Of a stretch of DNA of 64,000 bases, positions 17,035-25,446 are shown in pieces (within the stretch, counting starts at the first letter, position 1; each line of letters opens with the position of its first letter). The stretch comes from Deinococcales bacterium (GTDB lineage Bacteria > Deinococcota > Deinococci > Deinococcales > JAAFIG01): contig JANYHH010000038.1 in NCBI GenBank assembly GCA_025359505.1, positions 1 through 64,000 on the forward strand, in the 5' to 3' direction. The notes under the pieces are model-generated. The model ran no database searches. It was not told the DNA's origin and saw only the letters and a list, made by a program, of their open reading frames with translations. The translations under genes and the position numbers were made by a program.

Positions 17035-17693
17035 GACCCCTCAGGTGGCGTCGGTGCTGGCTCCTCCGGCTTGACGGCTTCTGGTACAGGGTTTGGTACA
17101 GGGATGCGTTGATCGAATGGCCGCTCTTTGCCGTTGCGGATGCGATCTAAGTTCTCGCGGTGCATGAAGATAATCATGCTGAACAGCAGCGACATCATCA
17201 GCACGAACCACCACTCGCGCTTCATCGCGATGCCCAAAATGATGCTGACGAAACTAGTCAGCATACTGGCCGCGCTCGTGAAACGCGTAATCAGCACGGT
17301 GGCGACGAAGACCGGCAGCAGCGCGATGCCCAAACCAACATCTAAGAGTAAAATCGTGCCGAAGCTCGTGGCCACACCCTTGCCACCGCGAAAGCCCAGA
17401 AAAACGCTGTAATTGTGTCCGACGACCGCACAGAACCCGACGACCGCGACCTCCCAGCCCGGCATTCCAAACGCCTGCGCGATCAGCACCGCGATCCCGC
17501 CCTTCATGATGTCGGCCAGCGCCACGACCAGCGCGGGGCCCCAACCGGCTGCTCTCAACACATTGTTCGCGCCGATGTTGCCACTGCCGATTTTTTGAAT
17601 GTCAATGCCGTAAGTACGCATCACCAGCACGCCGACTGGAATCGCGCCAAAAAAGTAAGCGACGATGGCGACCCAGAAGATGTTGAAGTCCAC
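17031..17693 (-). CDS. plsY: Glycerol-3-phosphate acyltransferase PlsY
   Basis: 220 residues with five or more membrane helices. All three conserved loops are visible: GSGNIGANNVLRAAG, GHNYSVFLGFRGGKGVATS and TRFTSAASM. It acylates glycerol-3-phosphate from acyl-phosphate, the first step of phospholipid synthesis, in the inner membrane. A Pro/Glu-rich C-terminal tail of about 25 residues is extra. The stop overlaps the bshB1 start. Family recognition is firm. Confidence 0.95.
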   Translation of the reverse strand: MDFNIFWVAIVAYFFGAIPVGVLVMRTYGIDIQKIGSGNIGANNVLRAAGWGPALVVALADIMKGGIAVLIAQAFGMPGWEVAVVGFCAVVGHNYSVFLGFRGGKGVATSFGTILLLDVGLGIALLPVFVATVLITRFTSAASMLTSFVSIILGIAMKREWWFVLMMSLLFSMIIFMHRENLDRIRNGKERPFDQRIPVPNPVPEAVKPEEPAPTPPEGS

Positions 17694-17815
17694 GGCTCAG
17701 ATCATACGCAAAAACCGTGAACGCACGGTGCGCGAATTCTCGAGTTTGAACAAAGTGTAGCGATAGGCTGCTCGAGGGACACCAGCGCCAGCCGCTGCGC
17801 CGTAAAGTGCGAAGC

Positions 17816-18991
17816 ATGAAGCTCCTCGAGCCGCAGAGATCGTCAACGCTCGAGCCAGCACAGCTCGAGACCGCGATTGAGCATCTGTACGCGCACGTGC
17901 CGTTCTGCCCGACGATCTGCCCGTACTGCGACTTTCACGTTCTGGAGCGGCGCGGGACGCTGGTCAGTGATTACCTGCGCGAGTTCAAACGCGATGCGGC
18001 GCAACTGGAGTTGCTTTACCCGCGCAATCCGTTAAAAACGCTCTACATCGGCGGTGGCACGCCGTCGTTTTTGCGCGATGCGGAAATGACCGCGCTGGTC
18101 AGTACGATTCGTCAGCACTTTGGGTGGGCGTCCGAAGCCACGCTCGAGGTCAACCCCGGCACGGTCAGCCCGTCGCGGGTTGCGCTGTGGCGCGATCTGG
18201 GGTTCACACGTGCTTCGCTTGGCGTGCAAAGCACGCAAGATCAGGTGCTGAAATTCTTGGGGCGCACGCACGACGCCAAGCAAGCCTTGAGCGCGATTGA
18301 TGCGCTGCTCGAGGCGGGCTTCGAGGTCAGCGCTGACCTCATCACCGCCGTTCCCGGACAGGATTTAGACCGCGACCTCGAAACGATTGGGCGCACGGGC
18401 ATCAATCACGTCTCCTGTTACACGCTGACGATCGAGGCGGGCACGCCGTTCCACCGCGCTGGCGTGACCGTGCGCGAAGAAGACGAAGCACTCGCGCTCG
18501 AGCGAGCCGAACCCGCGCTGAACGGTTTTGGTCTCGAGCGTTACGAGGTCAGCAATCACGCCCGCAAGGGGTTTGAAAGCAGACACAACACCGCCTACTG
18601 GCAGAACCGTTTCTACTACGGACTGGGCGCGGGTGCGGCTGGGCATTACCCAATCAAATCGGCGATCACATCGCCGTTGGATGTGATCGCCCAGCGCCGC
18701 ACCAACCCGCATTTACATGAATGGCTGCTCGGACAACGTGGAGACCTCGAGCCAGTCACCCGCGAGGACTTCGTGACCGACGCCTTGTTCAATGGTTTGC
18801 GCTTAAAACGCGGGATTGACATCGCCTCCGTCAGCGCTCGAGCTGGGCTGGATGCCCGCGAGCATTTCGCGGCTGCGTTCCAAACCTGCGCCGACAAAGG
18901 CTGGCTCGAGTGGGACGGGGATGTGGTGCGGGCAACGCGGGCGGGGATGTGGGTGCTGAACAAAGTCGTGATGGAGTTCATGGCGGAGTAG
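17816..18991 (+). CDS. hemW: Radical SAM heme chaperone HemW (coproporphyrinogen III oxidase-like)
   Basis: 391 residues from the ATG at 17816; a GTG at 17807 is an alternative. The radical SAM site CPTICPYCDF (C-x3-C-x2-C), the GGGTPSFL motif and the HemN C-terminal domain are present. The spacing Cys-Pro-Thr-Ile-Cys, without the fourth Cys of HemN, marks HemW, which delivers heme rather than decarboxylating coproporphyrinogen. Annotation as an anaerobic coproporphyrinogen oxidase would be a common error. Convergent with the PIN gene, 12 bases apart. Confidence 0.88.
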   Translation: MKLLEPQRSSTLEPAQLETAIEHLYAHVPFCPTICPYCDFHVLERRGTLVSDYLREFKRDAAQLELLYPRNPLKTLYIGGGTPSFLRDAEMTALVSTIRQHFGWASEATLEVNPGTVSPSRVALWRDLGFTRASLGVQSTQDQVLKFLGRTHDAKQALSAIDALLEAGFEVSADLITAVPGQDLDRDLETIGRTGINHVSCYTLTIEAGTPFHRAGVTVREEDEALALERAEPALNGFGLERYEVSNHARKGFESRHNTAYWQNRFYYGLGAGAAGHYPIKSAITSPLDVIAQRRTNPHLHEWLLGQRGDLEPVTREDFVTDALFNGLRLKRGIDIASVSARAGLDAREHFAAAFQTCADKGWLEWDGDVVRATRAGMWVLNKVVMEFMAE

Positions 18992-19003
18992 CGGCTCGAG
19001 GAT

Positions 19004-19414
19004 TCAGGGATGGCACTGAAACGCTGAACCGTCGGATAACCGATAGACGAAAAAATCGCTATCCAAAGTCAAAATTTGCCGAATTCCAAGACTTTCCGCA
19101 GAAGCAACCAGCGATGCGTCTGCTAAGTCCATCGGTAGATCGCGGTACTTGTCCATCAAAACGCTCAATCTGTCAATCTCTACAAGCGTTGGGTCATACA
19201 ACTCAACTCTGCGAGATTGCAGCAAGTTCCAAAGGCGACGTTGGGCTGAGTAGCCGCCGATTTTTCCCAGAAAATGCATAACTTCAGTGCAGCAGCACCA
19301 AGTTGTCAATAACCGTTCATTCGGCAACGACGCTAACGCTGAGAAACAACGTTGGTGGTTTGCATCACGCAGATCAAACAGAGCAATCAATACGCTAGAG
19401 TCAATGAGAATCAC
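19004..19414 (-). CDS. PIN-domain ribonuclease toxin (VapC-like)
   Basis: 136 residues. The acidic PIN core is visible: Asp5 in MILIDSSVLIALFD, Glu in CTEVMHF, and two C-terminal Asp in LADASLVA and TLDSDFF. Four overlapping bases link it to the upstream antitoxin gene, the usual VapBC order. Such toxins cut RNA, usually tRNA or rRNA. Base use here is a little less GC-rich than in neighbours, consistent with an acquired module. Confidence 0.85.
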   Translation of the reverse strand: MILIDSSVLIALFDLRDANHQRCFSALASLPNERLLTTWCCCTEVMHFLGKIGGYSAQRRLWNLLQSRRVELYDPTLVEIDRLSVLMDKYRDLPMDLADASLVASAESLGIRQILTLDSDFFVYRLSDGSAFQCHP

Positions 19415-19686
19415 AAACGCTCGGTGCGGTGTTTTTTTACCATCTCATTGGCAAATTTTTCAGAGGTGTCTTCTGACCAGCTTTCGCCATTGCCTTCGAC
19501 CGTGCCAATAAATCCCCTGAGTCTATCCAGCAAAGTGTCACCGGGGAAATTTGGTTCGTTTAAAGCCTCGCGGACTCGAGCCACAGCGAACTCTTCAGGC
19601 GCAACGCCACTTCGTTTGGCAGCCTCGAGCAGTTGCGTTTCGAGGTCTGGTGGAATCAGCACGAGCATTACTAGATTGTACTGCAT
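19411..19686 (-). CDS. Antitoxin of the PIN toxin (putative)
   Basis: 91 residues. The N-terminal half (MLVLIPPDLETQLLEAAKRS) looks like a ribbon-helix-helix DNA-binding unit, and the acidic, disordered C-terminal half (GDTLLDRLRGF to the end) would wrap the toxin. An ATG at 19668 is an alternative start. The pair overlaps by four bases. Repressor sites are not recognisable in the 121-base spacer upstream. Confidence 0.75.
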   Translation of the reverse strand: MQYNLVMLVLIPPDLETQLLEAAKRSGVAPEEFAVARVREALNEPNFPGDTLLDRLRGFIGTVEGNGESWSEDTSEKFANEMVKKHRTERL

Positions 19687-19807
19687 CTGTCTCGAGACCG
19701 TTGAGCCATTTGGCAGATTTCGGGGTGCTGGCTAAAATGTGAGTTGAACTGTGCCCAAGTGGGTTTGGCACAAGTTGTACGGCGCGGTCGGGGCTAGACT
19801 CGACGGT

Positions 19808-20575
19808 ATGATCGAGGTCGTCAATTTCACCAAGCGCTTCGGGCGCGTCGCTGCCGTCAACGATGTGTCACTGACCGTCAAGCCCGGCGAGGTTTTTGGG
19901 CTGCTGGGCCCGAACGGCGCGGGCAAAACCACGACGATTCGCGGCATGACGGGTCTGACCCGCCCCACGTCCGGCACGGTGCGCGTCGCAGGTTTCGATG
20001 TCTGGCGCGAACCCGTCAAAGCCAAGGGCGCATTCGGTTATATCCCAGATCGTCCGTACCTGTACGGCAAACTGACTGCGAGGGAACTGCTGCGCTTCAT
20101 CGCTGGGCTGCATAAACTTCCCAAGGCAGACAGTGAAATCGAGCGCTGGCTCGAGTTTTTTGGGTTGACGGATTTCTCAAATGAACTGATCGAGACCTAC
20201 TCGCACGGCATGAAGCAGAAACTGACGATTATCAGCGCGATGCTGCCCGAGCCGCCCGTGCTGATCGTCGACGAGCCGATGGTCGGACTCGACCCGAGGG
20301 CCGCCAAACAAGCGCGGGAGCTGCTGAGCGATTACGCCAAAAAGGGCAAGACTGTGCTGCTGACCACGCACAGCTTGCCCGTGGCGGAAGCCGTCGCGCA
20401 CCGCATCGCCGTGCTGGACAGGGGTCACGTCCTCGCGGAAGGCACGCTCGAGGAGTTGCAGCGCCGCACTTCCGAGGAGCGCAGCGGCGTCGAGGGCAAC
20501 ACGCTCGAGCGGATTTTCTTCAAACTCGTCGAAGAGGAAGAACTCGAGCGGCAACGCGTCAAGGACGCGGCGTGA
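19808..20575 (+). CDS. ABC transporter ATP-binding protein (exporter type)
   Basis: 255 residues starting at the ATG at 19808. Walker A is GPNGAGKTT, the signature is YSHGMKQKL, Walker B is VLIVDEPMVGLD, and the switch His is in LLTTHSL. The sequence DRPYLYGKLTARELLRFIAG fits ABC-2 exporters (CcmA/NatA-like). It overlaps the permease gene by four bases, so the two form one transporter. The cargo is unknown. Confidence 0.93.
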   Translation: MIEVVNFTKRFGRVAAVNDVSLTVKPGEVFGLLGPNGAGKTTTIRGMTGLTRPTSGTVRVAGFDVWREPVKAKGAFGYIPDRPYLYGKLTARELLRFIAGLHKLPKADSEIERWLEFFGLTDFSNELIETYSHGMKQKLTIISAMLPEPPVLIVDEPMVGLDPRAAKQARELLSDYAKKGKTVLLTTHSLPVAEAVAHRIAVLDRGHVLAEGTLEELQRRTSEERSGVEGNTLERIFFKLVEEEELERQRVKDAA

Positions 20576-22323
20576 GCAGCCTGACAAAAGTTACCCCTCG
20601 AGATCGTGTGTATAACGCATCTCTGCTCGAGCTGAAATGGCGCGGGTTGTGGAACAGCGTCACTCGAGGCAACCCGTGGGCGTATGTCGCAGCCGCCGTG
20701 TTCGTGGGCGCGGTCGTCTACGGTGAGTGGATCGGCGTTTTCAGGGCGCTCGAGTACGTCTGCAACGCTGGGCGGACGTTTCTGGATGCCAAGGCCTCGT
20801 GCAGCATCGTCGGGCGCAGCATCAGCAGTCGCGTCTTAGAGTCCGGCCTGCTGGTGCTGGCGGCGGGCGTGACCTTCAGCGCGATCACCACGGCGATCTC
20901 GACGCTGTACGCCTCGGATGACCTGAATTTCTTGCTGGCGCAACCGATCCCGGCGGCTCGGGTTTTCGCGGTCAAGCTGCTGGACACGTACCTGTCGGCG
21001 GCTGGCGTACCGAGCGTATTGACGATCCCGCCGCTCTTGGCGATTGGCGCGTTCTTCGGTGCGGCGTGGTGGTATTACCCGCTGGCGATGCTCGCGGCGC
21101 TCATCACCTACGCGCTGCCCGTCGCGCTCGGCTCGAGCATCGCTATTTTCCTGATGCGTTTCGCGCCCGCTGGTCGGGTGCGCGAGGTCGCCACTGGGCT
21201 GGGCGTGGTGATGAGCGCCAGTCTGGTTTACCTGATTCGCGCTGCCCGCCCCGAGGAGCTGCTGCGGCAGCTCGGTCAGTCAGACAGCGACGCCGCGATT
21301 AACAAGCTGCTCGAGGCGCTGGGTGCGCCGAGCAACCCGCTGCTGCCGAGCAGTTGGGCGTCTGACTTCATCTGGACGGCGGCGAGGGGAGACCTCAACC
21401 TCAGCATCCTGCTGCTGACTGGCACGGCGGCGATGATGATGCTGATTGCGGGCTGGCTCGCGTCGCGGGCGTACCTTGAAGGCTGGGTGCGAGGTCTCGA
21501 GTCCTCACGCGTCAAGTTAGACCCCCGCCCGCGCCGCGCCTCGAGCATGGAGACTGCGCTCGGGCGCTTTGGCGCGGCAGGTCATCTGGTGATGAAAGAC
21601 GCCCGCTTACTGTTCAGGGACGCGACGCAGTGGTCGCAACTGCTGATTCTGGTCGCGCTCGGTGGCGTTTATGTCGTCTCGGTGCGGGCGTTTCCGATTC
21701 CCTTGGACAGTGACCAGAGCTTGATTTTGCGTAACGCGCTGGGTTTCATGACGCTGGCGTTTCAGGGCTTCGTGATCGCGGGCGTCGGCGTTCGCATGGC
21801 CTTCCCCAGCGTGTCATCAGAGGGTTACGGCTACTGGTTGCTGCGTACCAGCCCGATCAGCACCGCCAATATTGTCTTGGCTAAATTCTGGGGCGCACTG
21901 CCCGCGACGCTGATTCTGGCGCTCTGCCTCGGGTATTTCAGCGCCTCGAGCCTCAACCTATCGCCAGTCATCACGCTCTCGAGCGTGCTGGTCGCCTTCT
22001 CGAGCGCCTTTGCGATCACTGCGCTCGGCGTCGGTGTCGGCGCGGCTGTACCGCGCTTCAAGTCTGATAACCCAGCCGAAATCGCCTTCAGCGCGGGTGG
22101 GTTGATTTACATGGTGCTGGCATTGTTTTACAGCGGTCTGCTGGTCGTGATCGTCGCCCGTCCCGCGTACCTGAGCGTCATCAACCCGAACGCTTATCCC
22201 GGACTGTCGTACTTCGCCACACTCGAGGGGATCGTCGTGCTGGGCGTGTTGGCGCTGGTGACGGTGCTTGGCACGCTGCTGCCGCTGTGGTTTGGCTGGA
22301 CGCGCTTGGATCGCTTCGAGTAA
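20572..22323 (+). CDS. ABC-2 type permease, large
   Basis: 583 residues from the GTG at 20572 (overlap GTGA with the ATPase). About ten hydrophobic segments are spread over the protein, with a charged loop at about 295-330 in the middle. The size and the paired ATPase suggest a polytopic exporter permease, such as those moving a drug, lipid or polymer. No substrate-specific motif is recognised. A 120-base gap separates it from the convergent tldE-type gene. Confidence 0.85.
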   Translation: MSSLTKVTPRDRVYNASLLELKWRGLWNSVTRGNPWAYVAAAVFVGAVVYGEWIGVFRALEYVCNAGRTFLDAKASCSIVGRSISSRVLESGLLVLAAGVTFSAITTAISTLYASDDLNFLLAQPIPAARVFAVKLLDTYLSAAGVPSVLTIPPLLAIGAFFGAAWWYYPLAMLAALITYALPVALGSSIAIFLMRFAPAGRVREVATGLGVVMSASLVYLIRAARPEELLRQLGQSDSDAAINKLLEALGAPSNPLLPSSWASDFIWTAARGDLNLSILLLTGTAAMMMLIAGWLASRAYLEGWVRGLESSRVKLDPRPRRASSMETALGRFGAAGHLVMKDARLLFRDATQWSQLLILVALGGVYVVSVRAFPIPLDSDQSLILRNALGFMTLAFQGFVIAGVGVRMAFPSVSSEGYGYWLLRTSPISTANIVLAKFWGALPATLILALCLGYFSASSLNLSPVITLSSVLVAFSSAFAITALGVGVGAAVPRFKSDNPAEIAFSAGGLIYMVLALFYSGLLVVIVARPAYLSVINPNAYPGLSYFATLEGIVVLGVLALVTVLGTLLPLWFGWTRLDRFE

Positions 22324-22443
22324 CGCACTCCAGCTCGAGTTCGCTCGAGGGCGACTCAACTGCTTTCGTGGCTGCGGCTATTCAACGCCCGAACAACTCT
22401 GTAGATCCTCGAGACTCAAAGGCGTGCTCCTCGAGATTTCTTT

Positions 22444-23796
22444 TCAAGCGCCGCCGACGGCCAGCGCGGTGACGCGGACGCTCGGTGCGCCCGTGCCCGT
22501 CCACGGGGTGAACTCTAAATCATCACCGAGCGCTTCGATGGATTGCAGCAACTCCAAAAAATTGCCCGCGACAGTGAAATTCTCCAGCGCGTGCGTGACC
22601 GCGCCGTCCTTAATCCAGAAGCCGTCGGCTTGAAGGCTGAACTCCCCCGTGAAGACGTTGACGCCCGCGTGCGTGCCGTGAACCTCGGTCAGCAGCAGTC
22701 CAGTGCTGATGCCGTGCAGCAGTGCGTCGCGGCTGGTATGCCCCGGCTCGAGGAAAAGGTTCGTCGGGCTGACACCGACGATGCCCTGATAGCCGTAGCG
22801 CGAGGCGTGGCCCGTGCTGTGCGTATCGTCTTTCGCCGCTGTTTCGCTGTTGTGAAGGAAACTGTGCAGCACACCGTTTTCGATCAGGGTTAGCGGTGCG
22901 GATGGGTAGCCTTCGGCGTCGAACGGTTGCGATTGATAGCCGCCTAGCCGGGTCGCATCGTCGCGCAGGGTCACACAGGCTGATCCGATCGGTTCGCCGA
23001 GCTTGCCCGCCAATGGGCTTTTACCCTCCTGCACCATCTTGGCGCTGAATAGCGGGCTGAAACTCGAGAGCAGCGTACTCATCGTGCGGGCTTCGATCAC
23101 TGCTGTGTACGTGCCCGTCGCGGGCAGGGTCGCACCGAGCAGCGCCAAGCTTCTGCTGACCGCCTCGAGCGAGGTCGCGGTTGGATCGAGCGTCTCGAAT
23201 TCGCGAGTGAACTGCCAGTTGTACGTGGATTTGCTTTGATTGCCCTCACTGACCAGTGGCATCGCGCTTGTGGCAACGTAATTTGATTTGTACGCCCGTG
23301 CCAGCCCAGCGGTATTGGCGACACCAATCTCTTCTTCGCCATCGGTGTAAGCGGCGTAGGGAACGCTGACGACCCTGTGGTCGGCACTGCGGGCGGCGCG
23401 TTCCAACTCGAGTGCCACAGCGATTTTGCGTTCCACCCCGACGCCGGACAGTCCCTCACCGTACAGATCGCCGATGTGCGGCGGTTCGGCGTGGGCTGAC
23501 AGCGCTGCGAAACCTTCCGGCGCGACGAGGCTCGCGTTCTCGAGCGCATCGTTGAAGCAGCGCTCCAAGGCGGCTTCGGACAAATTCTCCGTGTAACTGT
23601 AGCCCCACGCGCCGCCTTGCAACACGCGCAAACCCACTCCGCTGCGCTTGGCGAGCTTGAACTCCGAGACTTCAGCGGCGAACGCCTCTATGTTGGTGCT
23701 CGAGCTTCGCTGCGCGTAGACCTCGAGCTGCACGCCTTTGTCAGTGGCGAGGCGCAGCAGCAAGGCTCGAGCGTCGGGAATGGAAAGTTGCTTCAT
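22444..23796 (-). CDS. pmbA: TldE/PmbA family metallopeptidase subunit
   Basis: 450 residues, the length of PmbA. No HExxxH motif is present, as expected of the TldE partner. Conserved blocks seen include ALERCFNDALENA, a central ARTMSTLLSSFSPLFSA and the C-terminal NVFTGEFSLQADGFWI. ATG follows AGGAGCAACCC. TldD/TldE cleaves and matures small peptides and acts in antitoxin turnover. It lies 79 bases behind tldD on the same strand. Confidence 0.92.
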   Translation of the reverse strand: MKQLSIPDARALLLRLATDKGVQLEVYAQRSSSTNIEAFAAEVSEFKLAKRSGVGLRVLQGGAWGYSYTENLSEAALERCFNDALENASLVAPEGFAALSAHAEPPHIGDLYGEGLSGVGVERKIAVALELERAARSADHRVVSVPYAAYTDGEEEIGVANTAGLARAYKSNYVATSAMPLVSEGNQSKSTYNWQFTREFETLDPTATSLEAVSRSLALLGATLPATGTYTAVIEARTMSTLLSSFSPLFSAKMVQEGKSPLAGKLGEPIGSACVTLRDDATRLGGYQSQPFDAEGYPSAPLTLIENGVLHSFLHNSETAAKDDTHSTGHASRYGYQGIVGVSPTNLFLEPGHTSRDALLHGISTGLLLTEVHGTHAGVNVFTGEFSLQADGFWIKDGAVTHALENFTVAGNFLELLQSIEALGDDLEFTPWTGTGAPSVRVTALAVGGA

Positions 23797-23875
23797 GGGT
23801 TGCTCCTGACATTCGATGGTACTCGAGCTTGCTGCTGGAAGGAGCTGAGTTGCTGTGTAACCGCTCGAGACTGCT

Positions 23876-25267
23876 TCAAGACCGACCGCCGACGGTGATC
23901 TCTGAGATCAGAATGTGCGGCTGCCCGACATCGGTCGGGATGCTGCCGGAAACGCTGCCGCACATGCCCTGCCCACGGGTCAAATCACCCGCTACGCCGA
24001 CGATGTTCATCAAGTCCCGCGCCCCGTTGCCGACGAGCGCCGCGCCGCGTACCGCTTCGCAGATTTCGCCATCGCGGATGATGTAGCTTTCGTTGACCGA
24101 GAAATTGTAATCGCCCGTGCCCGGCGAGACGCTGCCGCCGCCCATCGTGCGGGCGTAGAGACCGTATTTGACTTGTTTGATCAGATTTTCCGGCGTCTCA
24201 GGACCGCCCAGAATCTCGGTGCTCCGCATTCTCGAGGCGGGCGCGAAGGTGTAATTTTGGCGGCGACCAGAGCCGGTGCGGGCGTAGCCGGTTTTCATTT
24301 CACCGACCTTATCGGACAGGTAGTTCTTCAGAATGCCGTTTTCGATCAACACGGTGCGCTGGCTTGGCATTCCTTCGTCGTCCACGTTGATGCTGCCCCA
24401 CGCGCCGGGAATCGTGCCGTCGTCCACGGCGCTTAAACTTTCGTGTGCGATGCGCTGACCGATTTTATCCGCGAACACGCTGGCTTTTTTCTCAATCGCG
24501 GTCGTCTCCAATATGTGGCCGCAAGCCTCGTGAAAAATCACGCCGCCGAAGCCATTGCCGATCACGACCGGAATCGTGCCAGCGGGCGCGAAGCCCGCGT
24601 GGAGCATCGCGTTGGCAATTCGCGCCGCTTCCGCTCCCGTCTGCTCTGGTGCGTCACCCGTGAAGAACTCCATGCCCATGCCCGCGCCGGGCCCGTTGAA
24701 GCCGTTGCTGCGCTGCGTACCGTCCTCGGCGATGGCGTTGACCATCAGCCTCGAGTACACGCGCTCGTCCTCGACCCAATCGCCGTCGGAATTAGCAATC
24801 AGCACGCGCTGCACCCAGTCGAAGTAACGGGCGTCAACCGTTTTCACCGCGCCGACCCGTGCAGCCGCGCCCGCCCGTCGCGCCAGCGCTAACTTATCGG
24901 CTTTGCGTGTCTCGAGCGGATGTTGTGACACGCGGTAAAGCTTTTTTGGATTGGTCACGCGAAAATCAAGTCCGCCCGCGCCGCTCGCATCGACCTCGCC
25001 TGCGAAACCGTTGGCTCTGGCGACTGCTTGGGCGACCTCGAGCAGACCCTCGCGGCTCAGGTCGTTGGTGTACGCGTACACGACCTTCGTGCCGTACAGC
25101 GCCCGAATCCCCGCGCCGAAATCGTTGCCGCCGCTGATGTCCTTGACATGGCCGTTCAGCAGATGCAGGCGGCTACTGACGCAATCCTCGACGAACAGAT
25201 CAGCGAACTCCGCCCCACCACCACGGGCGAGACGCAGCACTTCGGAAACCAGATTTTGCTCGAGCAT
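23876..25267 (-). CDS. tldD: TldD metallopeptidase subunit
   Basis: 463 residues. The zinc site HEACGH (HExxxH) lies within VIFHEACGHILE at about 240, and the glycine-rich C-terminus (GSVSGSIPTDVGQPHILI) is family-typical. It forms the peptidase with the TldE-like product downstream. The order tldD-pmbA is seen widely. Family assignment is firm. Confidence 0.95.
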   Translation of the reverse strand: MLEQNLVSEVLRLARGGGAEFADLFVEDCVSSRLHLLNGHVKDISGGNDFGAGIRALYGTKVVYAYTNDLSREGLLEVAQAVARANGFAGEVDASGAGGLDFRVTNPKKLYRVSQHPLETRKADKLALARRAGAAARVGAVKTVDARYFDWVQRVLIANSDGDWVEDERVYSRLMVNAIAEDGTQRSNGFNGPGAGMGMEFFTGDAPEQTGAEAARIANAMLHAGFAPAGTIPVVIGNGFGGVIFHEACGHILETTAIEKKASVFADKIGQRIAHESLSAVDDGTIPGAWGSINVDDEGMPSQRTVLIENGILKNYLSDKVGEMKTGYARTGSGRRQNYTFAPASRMRSTEILGGPETPENLIKQVKYGLYARTMGGGSVSPGTGDYNFSVNESYIIRDGEICEAVRGAALVGNGARDLMNIVGVAGDLTRGQGMCGSVSGSIPTDVGQPHILISEITVGGRS

Positions 25268-25401
25268 CGCTAAAGTCTAGCGGGTTCAGGTTTCACGGAC
25301 GGCTCAACATTGAAAGCTCAGCGCCTGCACGACGGCGATTGAACTGGCAAGGCTCGAGGCTTTCGGTTGGATTGAACGCATTTGCTCGAGGCGTGCCTTT
25401 G

Positions 25402-25429
25402 AAAACGCCCCCGCATATGCGGGGGCGTT
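25402..25429 (-). terminator. Palindromic terminator between tldD and lon 2
   Basis: A perfect 26-base palindrome (25404-25429; arms AACGCCCCCGC and GCGGGGGCGTT) reads on the reverse strand as a stem ending in TTTT. It sits 18 bases after the lon 2 stop and also separates it from tldD. Confidence 0.9.
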
Positions 25430-25446
25430 CGTTGCTGTCCCGAGCT